From: Flavobacteriales bacterium UBA7382
GTDB taxonomy: Bacteria; Bacteroidota; Bacteroidia; Flavobacteriales_D; Sanyastnellaceae
Reading direction: 5' to 3'
NCBI GenBank assembly: GCA_002469765.1
Contig: DKNS01000041.1
Coordinates: 1 to 11,238, forward strand
Length of the DNA: 11,238 nt
Shown: positions 1-8,500 of the stretch, piece by piece
Layout of the letters: the number at the start of each line of letters is the position of its first letter
Numbering within the stretch: position 1 is the stretch's first letter
The notes under the pieces: model-generated
Told to the model about the DNA's origin: nothing
Database searches by the model: none
Seen by the model: only the letters and a program-made list of their open reading frames with translations
Translations under genes and position numbers: made by a program

Positions 1-1484
1 CCGTAGTGCTCAAATGCCGCACCGAGGAAGTCGCCCTCGACAGCTTCGTAAGGCTCATCGAACACGAAGGTGTACCATGTGATGTCACCTGCGCTGCCGT
101 TGGTGTTGCCAGGAACCAAGGCAATCTCAGGAGAAGAGGTCAACTCACCGCCATATTGCTCATTCAAGGCTTCGTCAGCGTTCACATCCACCAAGAAACC
201 ACGCACTGGCGTGAAGTCTTCGCTGCCGTCCATGATGGCCACATCCACACCGTACACGGTGACGTCCGCCAACACTTGGTACAAAGGCATCTGAATGTAG
301 TCCACCGTCCCATCCGCCGGCGCCAAGTTGGACACCTCGCCATTGTCACGTCCCCACTGGAGGCCGGTGACTTCGAACTCAGCACTCACTGTGTTATTGC
401 TCATGTCGGCGTCCATGGAGTCCATCTGAAGCGTGAGTGACATGTTGACCATGCCGAATGCGCCGCCTGTCGGATAATCAACATACACCGTGTCAGTTTC
501 CCCGGTGGCCAAATCTGCCTCGAGCGCGGCGCCAGAAGTCACTTCTCCATTCACGTCCAATATGCCGTACACCCCTGAGGTGGCGTTGTTGCCGAAGTTG
601 GACGCTTCAGCTGCGAAAGTCAACGTGTCAGGCAACTGAGACTCGGCCCACGCGCCGTACTCGTAAAGGTTGCTCGTCGCGGTCGCAGTGTAGCTGGTGT
701 AGTTGCCCAAGGTCAAGTCGTTGTCGGGGGCATCGAACACCTCCAGGTCGTCAATCATCCATGCGTAACCCCAAATCCCCTTCCAACGGAAACGGATGTA
801 CACGGTCTCCTGGTCGCCAGCGATGCCGGTGATGTTGAACGTCTTCTGGGTAGGGTTGGCCACAGGGTCCTGTGTCGCCATGTCGGGCCACAATTCCCAA
901 CGGGCCTGCACTGGGCCTTCCATCTCGTCGTAGGTCACGAAGCCCTCGGACACCTCAAAGGTGTTCAAGTCTGGCCATGTGGTGCCGTCGCGAGAGACTT
1001 CCACCAAGCAGTATTCGTTGCCGTCGCTGTTGCCGTTGTCCCACATGCGGTACTGGTTGGCGAAGGTGATCGCCACGCCAGGGTGTCCCACGGTGTTGAA
1101 CGGAGTCACAAGGTCAGCCCATGCGTTCTCAACCACACCCAAGCCAGCCTCACCGCCAGCGAGGTCGGAGTCGACCATCAAGAAACCATCGTCCGCAGTC
1201 GCTGAGTTGATGGCTGCAATGGCAGCAGGTCCGCTTGGTGCCAAGCCAGGTCCGCACTCCCAGTCCAGCATGATGCCAGGCTCGTTTTGGTTGGCGAAAG
1301 CCCACTCGTCGCAGTTGGCAAAGGTGGTGGCCCAAATGGTTTCGCGGTCTCCGTCAAGGGCGGGGGCCACAGCTTTCACGTCGCGCATCTCGGTGCGGAC
1401 AGCTTCAGCAGGTGCACACGCTTTTTGGGCGACCGCACCGAAGCTCATGAGGCCGGCGAAGGCCAAAATGTAAAATTGCTTCAT
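1..1484 (-). CDS. Secreted multidomain adhesin-like protein, N-terminal part (C-terminus outside window)
   Basis: The reading frame is open without a stop from an ATG at 1484 down to the window edge, giving 494 residues. Residues 1-19 form a signal peptide (MKQFYILAFAGLMSFGAVA, likely cleaved before Gln20), so the product is exported. Residues of about 50-250 resemble the cleaved-adhesin/MAM-type concanavalin-like jelly roll of Bacteroidota surface proteins: a GFLMVDSD stretch near residues 100-107 and a closing VYIRFRWKGIWGYAWMIDDL strand pair ending near 247. Residues of about 255-345 look like an Ig/CARDB-type beta-sandwich, ending in a DADMSNNTVSAEFEV strand pair, and a third beta-rich module follows. 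Such proteins often end in a type IX secretion sorting domain, but that end lies outside the window, so this is expectation only. Function is unknown beyond a likely surface or secreted adhesive or binding role. The gene lies downstream of gcvP on the same strand, with a 92-bp gap. Confidence 0.85.
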   Translation of the reverse strand, partial: MKQFYILAFAGLMSFGAVAQKACAPAEAVRTEMRDVKAVAPALDGDRETIWATTFANCDEWAFANQNEPGIMLDWECGPGLAPSGPAAIAAINSATADDGFLMVDSDLAGGEAGLGVVENAWADLVTPFNTVGHPGVAITFANQYRMWDNGNSDGNEYCLVEVSRDGTTWPDLNTFEVSEGFVTYDEMEGPVQARWELWPDMATQDPVANPTQKTFNITGIAGDQETVYIRFRWKGIWGYAWMIDDLEVFDAPDNDLTLGNYTSYTATATSNLYEYGAWAESQLPDTLTFAAEASNFGNNATSGVYGILDVNGEVTSGAALEADLATGETDTVYVDYPTGGAFGMVNMSLTLQMDSMDADMSNNTVSAEFEVTGLQWGRDNGEVSNLAPADGTVDYIQMPLYQVLADVTVYGVDVAIMDGSEDFTPVRGFLVDVNADEALNEQYGGELTSSPEIALVPGNTNGSAGDITWYTFVFDEPYEAVEGDFLGAAFEHY

Positions 1485-1518
1485 AGATGTAGGTTTTGGA
1501 TTCAGATACAATTCGAGA

Positions 1519-1526
1519 CGAAAGTA
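1519..1526 (-). promoter_or_regulatory. Weak candidate -7 box for the secreted-protein gene
   Basis: Read on the minus strand this is TACTTTCG, one mismatch from the Bacteroidota -7 consensus TAnnTTTG, 34 bases before the ATG at 1484. The nearest upstream TTG lies about 26 bases away, longer than the usual 17-23, so the match is weak. The leader from here to the ATG is AT-rich with no Shine-Dalgarno sequence, as is normal in this phylum. Confidence 0.22.
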
Positions 1527-1576
1527 AGGTCGTGCTCGTTAATTCGCGTCTTCAAGACGAAGGTTTGCAAACACCC

Positions 1577-4453
1577 TCAGGTGAACGCTTCCTCAAAGGC
1601 CGAAAGCGGGGGGCAAGAGCAGACAAGGTTGCGGTCTCCGTGGGTGTTGTCCACCCGGGCCACAGAACTCCAGAACTTCCGGCCCAACAATTCGCGCACA
1701 GGGTACACCGCCTTTTCTCGGCTGTACTCGTGGTTCCACTCAGTGGCCGTGGCTTCCTCCACCGTGTGTGGCGCCATTTTCAAGACGTTGTCGTGGGCGT
1801 CGGCCTCGCCGCGTTCCACCGCGGCGATTTCCTCCCGGATGGCCAGCATGGCCTCCGCAAAGCGGTCCAACTCTTCCAAACTTTCGCTTTCCGTCGGCTC
1901 CACCATCAACGTGCCTGGCACAGGCCAAGACACAGTCGGGGCGTGGAATCCGTAGTCAATCAACCGCTTGGCGATGTCCATCACTTCAATGCCTGCTTTT
2001 TTGAACGCACGGCAATCCAGGATCATCTCGTGCGCCACCGTGCCGTTCTTGGCCTGGTAGAGTACGTCGTACGCCCCCGCCAAGCGGGCCTTCAAGTAAT
2101 TCGCATTCAAAATGGCCACCTTGGTGCTCTCCGTCAAGCCGCTTTGGCCCAGCATCTTGATGTAAGCGTAAGAAATTTGGGCAACCAAGGCACTTCCAAA
2201 AGGCGCGGAGCTGACGGCATCAATGGAAGTGACCTCTCCTACCGCCACGACGTCGTGGCCTGGCAAGAACGGCACCAAATGCGAGGCCACGCCAATCGGA
2301 CCCACGCCTGGGCCCCCTCCACCGTGAGGGATGGCGAAGGTCTTGTGCAGGTTGAGGTGACACACGTCGGCCCCGATCATGCCTGGGCTGGTGAGTCCAA
2401 CCTGGGCGTTCATGTTGGCCCCGTCCATGTAAACCTGCCCCCCATGGGCGTGAATCATCTCCGTCACTTCAAGGACCGAGCTCTCAAACACCCCGTGCGT
2501 GGATGGGTAGGTGATCATCAAGGCCCCAAGGCTGTCGCTGTGCTGCTCCGCTTTGTCGCGCAAATCGTCGACGTCGATGTTGCCGTGCTTGTCGCAACTA
2601 ACCACCACCACTTTCATCCCTGCCATGACGGCGCTCGCTGGGTTGGTGCCATGGGCACTGCTGGGAATCAAACAAATGTTCCTGTGGCTCTCTCCGCGGG
2701 CCGCGTGGTAGGCCCTGATCACCATCAACCCGGCAAATTCACCTTGTGCACCGCTGTTGGGCTGGAGGGACACCCCTGCAAATCCCGTGATCTCAACCAG
2801 GTCACGCTCGAGTTCGGCAAGCATGGCTCGGGTGCCTTTGGCTTGGTTGGCGGGGCAGAACGGGTGCAACTCTGCGAAAGCTGCCCATGCAATGGGGATC
2901 AACTCTGTCGAGGCATTCAACTTCATGGTGCACGACCCAAGAGGCATCATGGCGTGGGTCAAGCTCATGTCCTTGTTTTCGAGGTGCTTGATGTAGCGCA
3001 TCATCTCCGTCTCAGACCGGTACCGGTTGAAGACAGGGTGGTGAAGGTAATCCACGGGACGGGCCAAGGGGCCCAGGAACGTTTCCTCGAAAACCACCCC
3101 TTGAACGGGACTCACTCCGAGCACAGAACACAAAGTCGAAAAATCGGTGCGGTTGATGCGCTCGTGAAGGGAGACGCCCACGTGCTCTCCATCTGGGTAG
3201 TAGCGAAGGTTGACCCGCTTGGCCTCAGCGCGAGCGCGAAGCGCCTTCATCGCGTCTTGGCCCCCTGCCACGTGCACCTTGAGGGTGTCGTAGTAGCACG
3301 CGTTCACGACGGTGAGCGCCTCGTTGGCCCCAAGCGAGATGGCCAGGGTACGGGCGTACGCATGGATGCGCTCTGAAATGGCGCGAAGTCCATGAGGGCC
3401 ATGGTAGACGGCGTACATCGACGCCATCACCGCGAGCAAACTTTGCGCGGTGCAAATGTTGGACGTGGCTTTGTCCCGACGAATGTGCTGCTCCCGGGTC
3501 TGAAGCGCCATGCGGAAGGCTTGCTTGCCAAGGCGGTCGATGGAAACGCCGATGATGCGCCCTGGAAAATGACGCTTGAACGATTCCTTGGCCGCGAAGA
3601 ACGCAGCGTGAGGGCCACCGTAGCCCATGGGCACCCCGAAGCGTTGGGAGCTCCCAACCACCACGTCCGCGCCCATTTGGCCTGGACTCTTCATGACCAG
3701 CAAGGCCATTAAATCTGTGGCGAATACGCTTCGCACCTCCAATGCAGCAAGACCCTTCATCAACTCCGTCAAGTCTTCCGCTGTCCCATTCGCATCAGGG
3801 TATTGCACCAAGCATCCAAAGACGCCTCCCTGTTCCGCGGCGGCCTGCATCTCCTCCCGAGGCATGAGCTCGAGGCTGATGTCCAAATGAGCCGCTCGGG
3901 TGCGCAACACGCTCAGCGTTTGTGGGAACACCGCCTCGTCCACCAAGAAATGTGTTCTGCCTTCCTTCACATGGGGACGAGGACGCGCTGCGTACAACAT
4001 GGCCATGGCCTCCGCGGCGGAGGTTCCCTCGTCCAGCAGGGACGCATTGGCCACTTCCATGCCGGTCAAATCCATGACCATGGTTTGGAAGTTCAACAGG
4101 GCTTCGAGACGTCCTTGGGCAATCTCTGCCTGGTATGGCGTGTAGGCCGTATACCACCCCGGGTTTTCCAAAACGTTGCGGCGGATGACGCTAGGCACTT
4201 CGGTCGGGTAGTACCCCATGCCGATGTAGTTCCGGAACAGTGTGTTCTGGGACGCCAACCCGTCGATGTGTTCAAGGTACTCACTCTCGGTCAACGCCGT
4301 GGTGACGTCCAACCGTTCGCGCAAACGAATGCCGCCAGGCACCACGCGTTCAATGAGCTCGTTGAGCGAGGGGGCTCCGAGGGTACGGAGCATGCTGTTT
4401 TGGTCTTCGAGGCGAGGACCCACATGGCGAGACACAAAGCTTCCAATCTTCAT
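1577..4453 (-). CDS. gcvP: Glycine dehydrogenase (decarboxylating), P-protein of the glycine cleavage system
   Basis: This cytoplasmic PLP enzyme decarboxylates glycine and passes the aminomethyl group to the lipoyl arm of the H-protein (GcvH). The product is 958 residues, the usual full length for single-chain bacterial P-proteins (E. coli about 957). Visible hallmarks are the N-terminal RHVGP near residues 9-13, the GSCTMKLNA motif at 506-514 opening the C-terminal half, and the PLP-lysine motif HLNLHKTF with Lys704 followed directly by the glycine-rich GGGGPGVGPIGV loop. Both halves of the two-domain fold are present and no frameshift is seen. gcvT and gcvH are not in the window, so the system is dispersed here, as is common in Bacteroidota. 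The ATG at 4453 is chosen because the N-terminus then matches the family and a good -7 box lies 42 bases upstream. The gene is divergent from the UbiA-like gene. No glycine riboswitch is apparent in the leader. Confidence 0.97.
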   Translation of the reverse strand: MKIGSFVSRHVGPRLEDQNSMLRTLGAPSLNELIERVVPGGIRLRERLDVTTALTESEYLEHIDGLASQNTLFRNYIGMGYYPTEVPSVIRRNVLENPGWYTAYTPYQAEIAQGRLEALLNFQTMVMDLTGMEVANASLLDEGTSAAEAMAMLYAARPRPHVKEGRTHFLVDEAVFPQTLSVLRTRAAHLDISLELMPREEMQAAAEQGGVFGCLVQYPDANGTAEDLTELMKGLAALEVRSVFATDLMALLVMKSPGQMGADVVVGSSQRFGVPMGYGGPHAAFFAAKESFKRHFPGRIIGVSIDRLGKQAFRMALQTREQHIRRDKATSNICTAQSLLAVMASMYAVYHGPHGLRAISERIHAYARTLAISLGANEALTVVNACYYDTLKVHVAGGQDAMKALRARAEAKRVNLRYYPDGEHVGVSLHERINRTDFSTLCSVLGVSPVQGVVFEETFLGPLARPVDYLHHPVFNRYRSETEMMRYIKHLENKDMSLTHAMMPLGSCTMKLNASTELIPIAWAAFAELHPFCPANQAKGTRAMLAELERDLVEITGFAGVSLQPNSGAQGEFAGLMVIRAYHAARGESHRNICLIPSSAHGTNPASAVMAGMKVVVVSCDKHGNIDVDDLRDKAEQHSDSLGALMITYPSTHGVFESSVLEVTEMIHAHGGQVYMDGANMNAQVGLTSPGMIGADVCHLNLHKTFAIPHGGGGPGVGPIGVASHLVPFLPGHDVVAVGEVTSIDAVSSAPFGSALVAQISYAYIKMLGQSGLTESTKVAILNANYLKARLAGAYDVLYQAKNGTVAHEMILDCRAFKKAGIEVMDIAKRLIDYGFHAPTVSWPVPGTLMVEPTESESLEELDRFAEAMLAIREEIAAVERGEADAHDNVLKMAPHTVEEATATEWNHEYSREKAVYPVRELLGRKFWSSVARVDNTHGDRNLVCSCPPLSAFEEAFT

Positions 4454-4494
4454 GAAACCAGGATTTTTTGCGAGAAATTCCTTGATGAGAAGTG

Positions 4495-4502
4495 CAAAAA
4501 TA
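4495..4502 (-). promoter_or_regulatory. Probable -7 promoter element of gcvP
   Basis: The minus-strand octamer TATTTTTG matches the Bacteroidota consensus TAnnTTTG exactly and ends 41 bases before the gcvP ATG. A TTTG that could serve as the -33 element lies about 25 bases upstream, slightly more than the preferred spacing. The 41-base leader is AT-rich, lacks a Shine-Dalgarno sequence and contains an A6 run. Assignment rests on consensus match and position only. Confidence 0.42.
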
Positions 4503-4562
4503 CATCTGGGGTTCTCCCGGTGGCACCCAAACCGTCAACATCACGTCCACCAAAGGGTCAAT

Positions 4563-4578
4563 GGCGGCCATGGCCGCC
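4563..4578. repeat. Perfect 16-bp GC-rich palindrome in the divergent spacer
   Basis: GGCGGCCATGGCCGCC equals its own reverse complement. As RNA it could form a 6-bp stem with a CATG loop, followed on the plus strand by CCGATTTTTG. It ends 13 bases before the ATG of the UbiA-like gene. It could be an operator for a dimeric regulator, a hairpin near the translation start, or a chance GC-rich palindrome. The dyad is certain; its role is not known. Confidence 0.5.
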
Positions 4579-4591
4579 CGATTTTTGCCAC

Positions 4592-5500
4592 ATGCTTTGG
4601 CGGTTGTTGTCATTCTCGCACCTCTGGATCGCGCTAGGCGCATTCGTGACCACCATGTTCAGTTGGATGTGGTGGGCGGAAGGGTCGCCCATGGAGCGCG
4701 GTGGCGTAAAAGTCGCCCTCTGGGTGGGTGCCGCCACAGGGCTGGGGTACACCGTGCAACGCGCCATCAAGCACATTCGACACCCCCACAACATGCCTCC
4801 TGGCCGTCGGCGGTTTTGGAACAAGACAAAGTGGCCCATGGTCTCCGCCTGGGGCCTTGCCTGGGCCAGCGGCACTTGGGCATTCTGGGACGAGTTGGGC
4901 TTGGAGGAGCCGGGGCGCGTGTCCGTTCTTGGCGCAGTGGCCCTCGCCTCCCTGGCGTATGCCTTCGTGCCAGGATGGGGCGGCGGGCTTCGAAAAGTCG
5001 TCTGGGTGAAAACCCCCCTGATTGCCGCGGTCTGGGCGACCGCCACCACCCACCACCCCGAGCTGGGCTGGGACGGCATCTTGTGGGCCCAGAGGTTTGT
5101 CTTCATCGCAGGGCTGACCTTGCCCTTCGACATTCGGGATCTGGAAGTCGACAGGCACCACATGGACACGCTGCCTCAGGTCACTTCCCCTGACACAGTT
5201 CTGTTTTGGTCGAGGTGCCTTCTGGCCAGTGCCGGACTCTTCAGCTTGGCTGTGTGGGGGTGGCGCCTCGTCCAACACGGCGTCCGTTCCATCGATGCGG
5301 CACCCTTGCTGCTCGCCCTGCAAAGCGTTTGGGCCTTGTGGTTGCTCAGGCCCAAAGTGGCCATGAGAGCCTTGACGAGTTCCAAGGAATGGCTCCGCGA
5401 ACACAAGACCGGTTGGCAGCTGGACGGGGTGCTTGTCATGCCTTGCGTCGTGGCCCTGGCCTTGCACGTCATGCTCTTGATGCTGACACAGATGATGTGA
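4592..5500 (+). CDS. UbiA-superfamily-like integral membrane protein with a degenerate first Asp motif
   Basis: The product of 302 residues is very hydrophobic, with roughly eight to nine predicted membrane helices (for example about 8-28, 36-53, 108-127, 138-155, 165-182, 205-225, 235-255 and 282-300). This matches the size and topology of UbiA-type prenyltransferases, which attach polyprenyl chains to aromatic or heme acceptors in the membrane. The best signature is LPFDIRDLEVDR, with Asp180, Asp183 and Asp187, corresponding to the second Asp-rich motif. The first motif, usually NDxxDxxxD near residues 50-70, is absent; that stretch reads GYTVQRAIKHIRHP with no Asp. It may therefore be an atypical prenyltransferase or a descendant with changed chemistry, and I do not assign a substrate. 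The ATG at 4592 is the first in-frame Met after the hydrophilic spacer and gives a first helix at the N-terminus; there is no clear ribosome binding site. It is divergent from gcvP and 55 bp upstream of the haloperoxidase-family gene. Confidence 0.75.
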   Translation: MLWRLLSFSHLWIALGAFVTTMFSWMWWAEGSPMERGGVKVALWVGAATGLGYTVQRAIKHIRHPHNMPPGRRRFWNKTKWPMVSAWGLAWASGTWAFWDELGLEEPGRVSVLGAVALASLAYAFVPGWGGGLRKVVWVKTPLIAAVWATATTHHPELGWDGILWAQRFVFIAGLTLPFDIRDLEVDRHHMDTLPQVTSPDTVLFWSRCLLASAGLFSLAVWGWRLVQHGVRSIDAAPLLLALQSVWALWLLRPKVAMRALTSSKEWLREHKTGWQLDGVLVMPCVVALALHVMLLMLTQMM

Positions 5501-5555
5501 GGCTGAACTCCAGGCCCTCAGCATTTGTCCTACATTCACAGTCAACCAACAAGCC

Positions 5556-8500
5556 ATGATTTTGACCCGATTCCCCTTTGCTGTTCCTGTGGTGGGACTC
5601 TCCGCGATGCTCTTCTTAGCAGGGTTTCCCACTTCCCACGCTCAGTGGCTGGATTGGGACCTCCAGACCGACAGCCGCCTGGCGCTTTCTTCTGTGGCCC
5701 AATCGGACGACGAGGAAAAAGACATTTGGCCTGCCGACCTGAACAAAGACGGATGGACCGACGTGATTGTGGTCAGGAAGGAGCCGTTTTCTGCGGCGAC
5801 TGAACCTGCCAAGTCCGACCTCTTGCTGATCAACCAAGAGGGCACCTTGGTGGACATGACGGCAGAGTTGGCCCCTGAGTTCTTGACCAACGTGAGCTTT
5901 GCCAGGGACGTCTACACGGTGGACGTGAATGGTGACACGTGGGATGACGTGGTCATCATCAACACGTTCAACCAGCAGCCCATGCTTTACATGAACCTCG
6001 GAGACGACGAGAACGGACAGTGGATGGGGTTGGCGGACGAATCGGCCGAGCGTTTCCCTGAATTGACAAGCGACCAGCCGTTGATGTGCGCCGTGTGGGC
6101 TGGGGATTTGACTGGCAATGGCGCCCAGGATTTGTACTTCGTGAACTACCGGGTCAACAGCGGTGGAGGCACGGCCAAGGACTTCTTGCTCATCAACGAC
6201 GGCACAGGACACTTTACCGACGAAGGCGAATCCCGGGTTGGCGAATTGCTCCACAGTGCGTTCGGGACAGCGGGGCAAATCCACGACATGGATGGCGACG
6301 GCGACCTTGACATTGTCAAAAACACCACGTTGTACAACGTCGCCCCTTGGAACAGTCGCGGCGTGTTGGTCCTGTTCAACGACGGAGGAGGGCATTTCAA
6401 CAATTGGCAAAACTTGGTGCCCAACGCATCCCCGTACATGTTTGAAGTGGCCGACTTCAACGGCGATGGCAAACTGGATCTCTACGTGGTCGACGACGGC
6501 AGCGACAAACTGCTCACCGCCACAGAACACGTCGCCGACACCCAGCTCGGGTTCAACACCGTGAACCTCGGCTTCCCTTCCTCCAATGGTTTCGGGGGGA
6601 ATGTGCACGCCGCCGACCTGGACTTGGACGGCGACCTGGACGTGGTGGTCTCGGACGTGGACGTGGACATCCCGCCGTGCAACAGCGGGCGGCGCATGGC
6701 GATTTACGAGAATGTAGATGGGACGTTTTCCGACCCTTACGGCACGACAACGTTCGATTGGGTCACCAACAGCTACGACGTGGCGTTGCTCGACATCAAC
6801 AACGACGGGCTCGTGGACATCTTCAGCGGGAAGTGCTCCGGCTACGAAGTGATCATGTCTGACAACTGCGCGTTGGCGTCGAGTTCGGCAGATTACGATT
6901 TGGACGGAGTGCCCGACGCCTGTGACGTGTGCCCCAACAACCCTGATCCCAACTGCGAAGTGCAAGGTTCCTACCCTGTGGTGAGCACGGACCACAGCAT
7001 GGCTCGCCAATGGAACGACATGCTCCTGGAAAGCATCCGGGCAGACTTCGCCCGACCCACGGTGCATGCACGCAACCTTTGGCACAGTTCCTTGCTGATG
7101 TGGGACGTGTGGGCCGTGATGGACAGCGCCGCGTGTCCAGCATTCTTAGGTCAGGACTTGGGCGGGTTCATGGCAGCATTTGATGAATTCACTCCAGCAA
7201 CAGACATGGAGACGGCACGAGATGAAGCCATTGCCTTTGGCATGTATCGGCTCTTAAGCCACCGCTTTGCCGCCGCCCCAGGGGTGGACGATCTCCTGGT
7301 CGGTTACGACATCCACATGGACATCTTGGGCTACGACGTGAATTTCACCAGCACGGACTACTCCGGGGGCGACGGCCGCGCACTTGGCAACCACCTGGGG
7401 GCGCAGCTCATCGCGTTTGGCCTTCAAGACGGCGCCAACGAGGCCAGTGGATACGCCAACACGGTCTACGAACCTGTGAATCCCTCGCTGATTGTCGACT
7501 TGGATGGCAACGACACGGTGGAGGACTTGAACCGGTGGCAGCCACTCACGTTGGACTTGTTCATCGACCAAAGTGGCAACGTCATTCCTGGAGAAACACC
7601 ACCCTTCCTGTCGCCAGAATGGGGCCAAGTGACCTCGTGGGCACTGGAGGACCAAGACCTCAATACCTTCACCAGAGAAGGATTCAACTACCAGGTTTAC
7701 CATGACCCCGGACAGCCGGCGTTGCACGCCATGGATGGTTCAGGCACCTCGGGAATTTACCAAACAGGACACAGCATGGTGGCGTTGTGGTCAGGCATGC
7801 TTGACCCCACCGACGGGACGATGTGGGACATCAGCCCAGCTTCGATTGGAAACCGCGACTCCTACCCCACAACGCTCGAGACGTACTCGACCTTGTACGA
7901 CGCGACGAACGGCGGATCGCCCAGCCCTGGCCACGACCTCAACCCGGCCACAGGCGAAGCGTACGCACCCAACATGGTGCCCCGTGGCGATTACGCCCGA
8001 GTACTGGCAGAATTTTGGGCGGACGGCCCGGATTCCGAGACCCCTCCTGGCCATTGGTTCACCATCCTGAATTACGTCAGCGACCACCCCGAATTGGTGA
8101 AGCAATTCCAAGGCGAAGGGCCCGTCATGGACGATTTGGAGTGGGACGTTAAGGCGTACCTCGCCCTGGGTTCCGCCATGCACGATTGTGCCATCTCGGC
8201 GTGGGGTGTCAAAGGGTGGTACGACTCTTCCCGGCCCATCACGGCCATCCGGGGCATGGCGGAGCTTGGACAAAGCTCAGACCCCGACTTGCCGAGCTAC
8301 CATCCAGGGGGATTGCCTCTTGTTCCAGGCGCCATTGAATTGATCGAGGCCGGAGACCCTTTGGCTGGCATTGGAGGCCAACAGGTGGGTGAAGTGAAGC
8401 TATGGGCTTGGAAAGGGAGCGATGCCATCAACAACATCGACACGGAATTTGCGGGTGTGGGCTGGATCCTCGCAAAGGCATGGGAACCTTACCAACGGCC

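Noticed and set aside
1547..1559. Inverted repeat CGTCTT-C-AAGACG after the gcvP stop, as a terminator
   Set aside because: The effective stem is only about four pairs with a five-base loop, and no T-run follows on the minus strand.
1496..3376. A 626-codon open frame on the plus strand, antisense to gcvP
   Set aside because: It lies inside gcvP, its translation is rich in His, Val and Arg with no recognisable domain, and GC-rich codon use in gcvP readily leaves the opposite strand open. gcvP is certain.
4501..4508. TACATCTG as a plus-strand -7 box for the UbiA-like gene
   Set aside because: One mismatch to the consensus, a TTG only 16 bases upstream and 83 bases to the ATG; not better than chance in this spacer.
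3803..4591. Extending the UbiA-like protein upstream to an ATG at 3803
   Set aside because: That extension is antisense to gcvP and hydrophilic without domain features. The ATG at 4592 places the first membrane helix at the N-terminus.
5501..5525. GCTGA/TCAGC dyad after the UbiA-like stop, as a terminator
   Set aside because: Short stem, eleven-base loop and no T-run; insufficient to claim termination before the next gene.
5616..7085. A 489-codon open frame antisense to the haloperoxidase-family gene
   Set aside because: The translation is a low-complexity His/Val/Gln mixture mirroring the Asp-rich calcium repeats of the real gene; no start context or domain.
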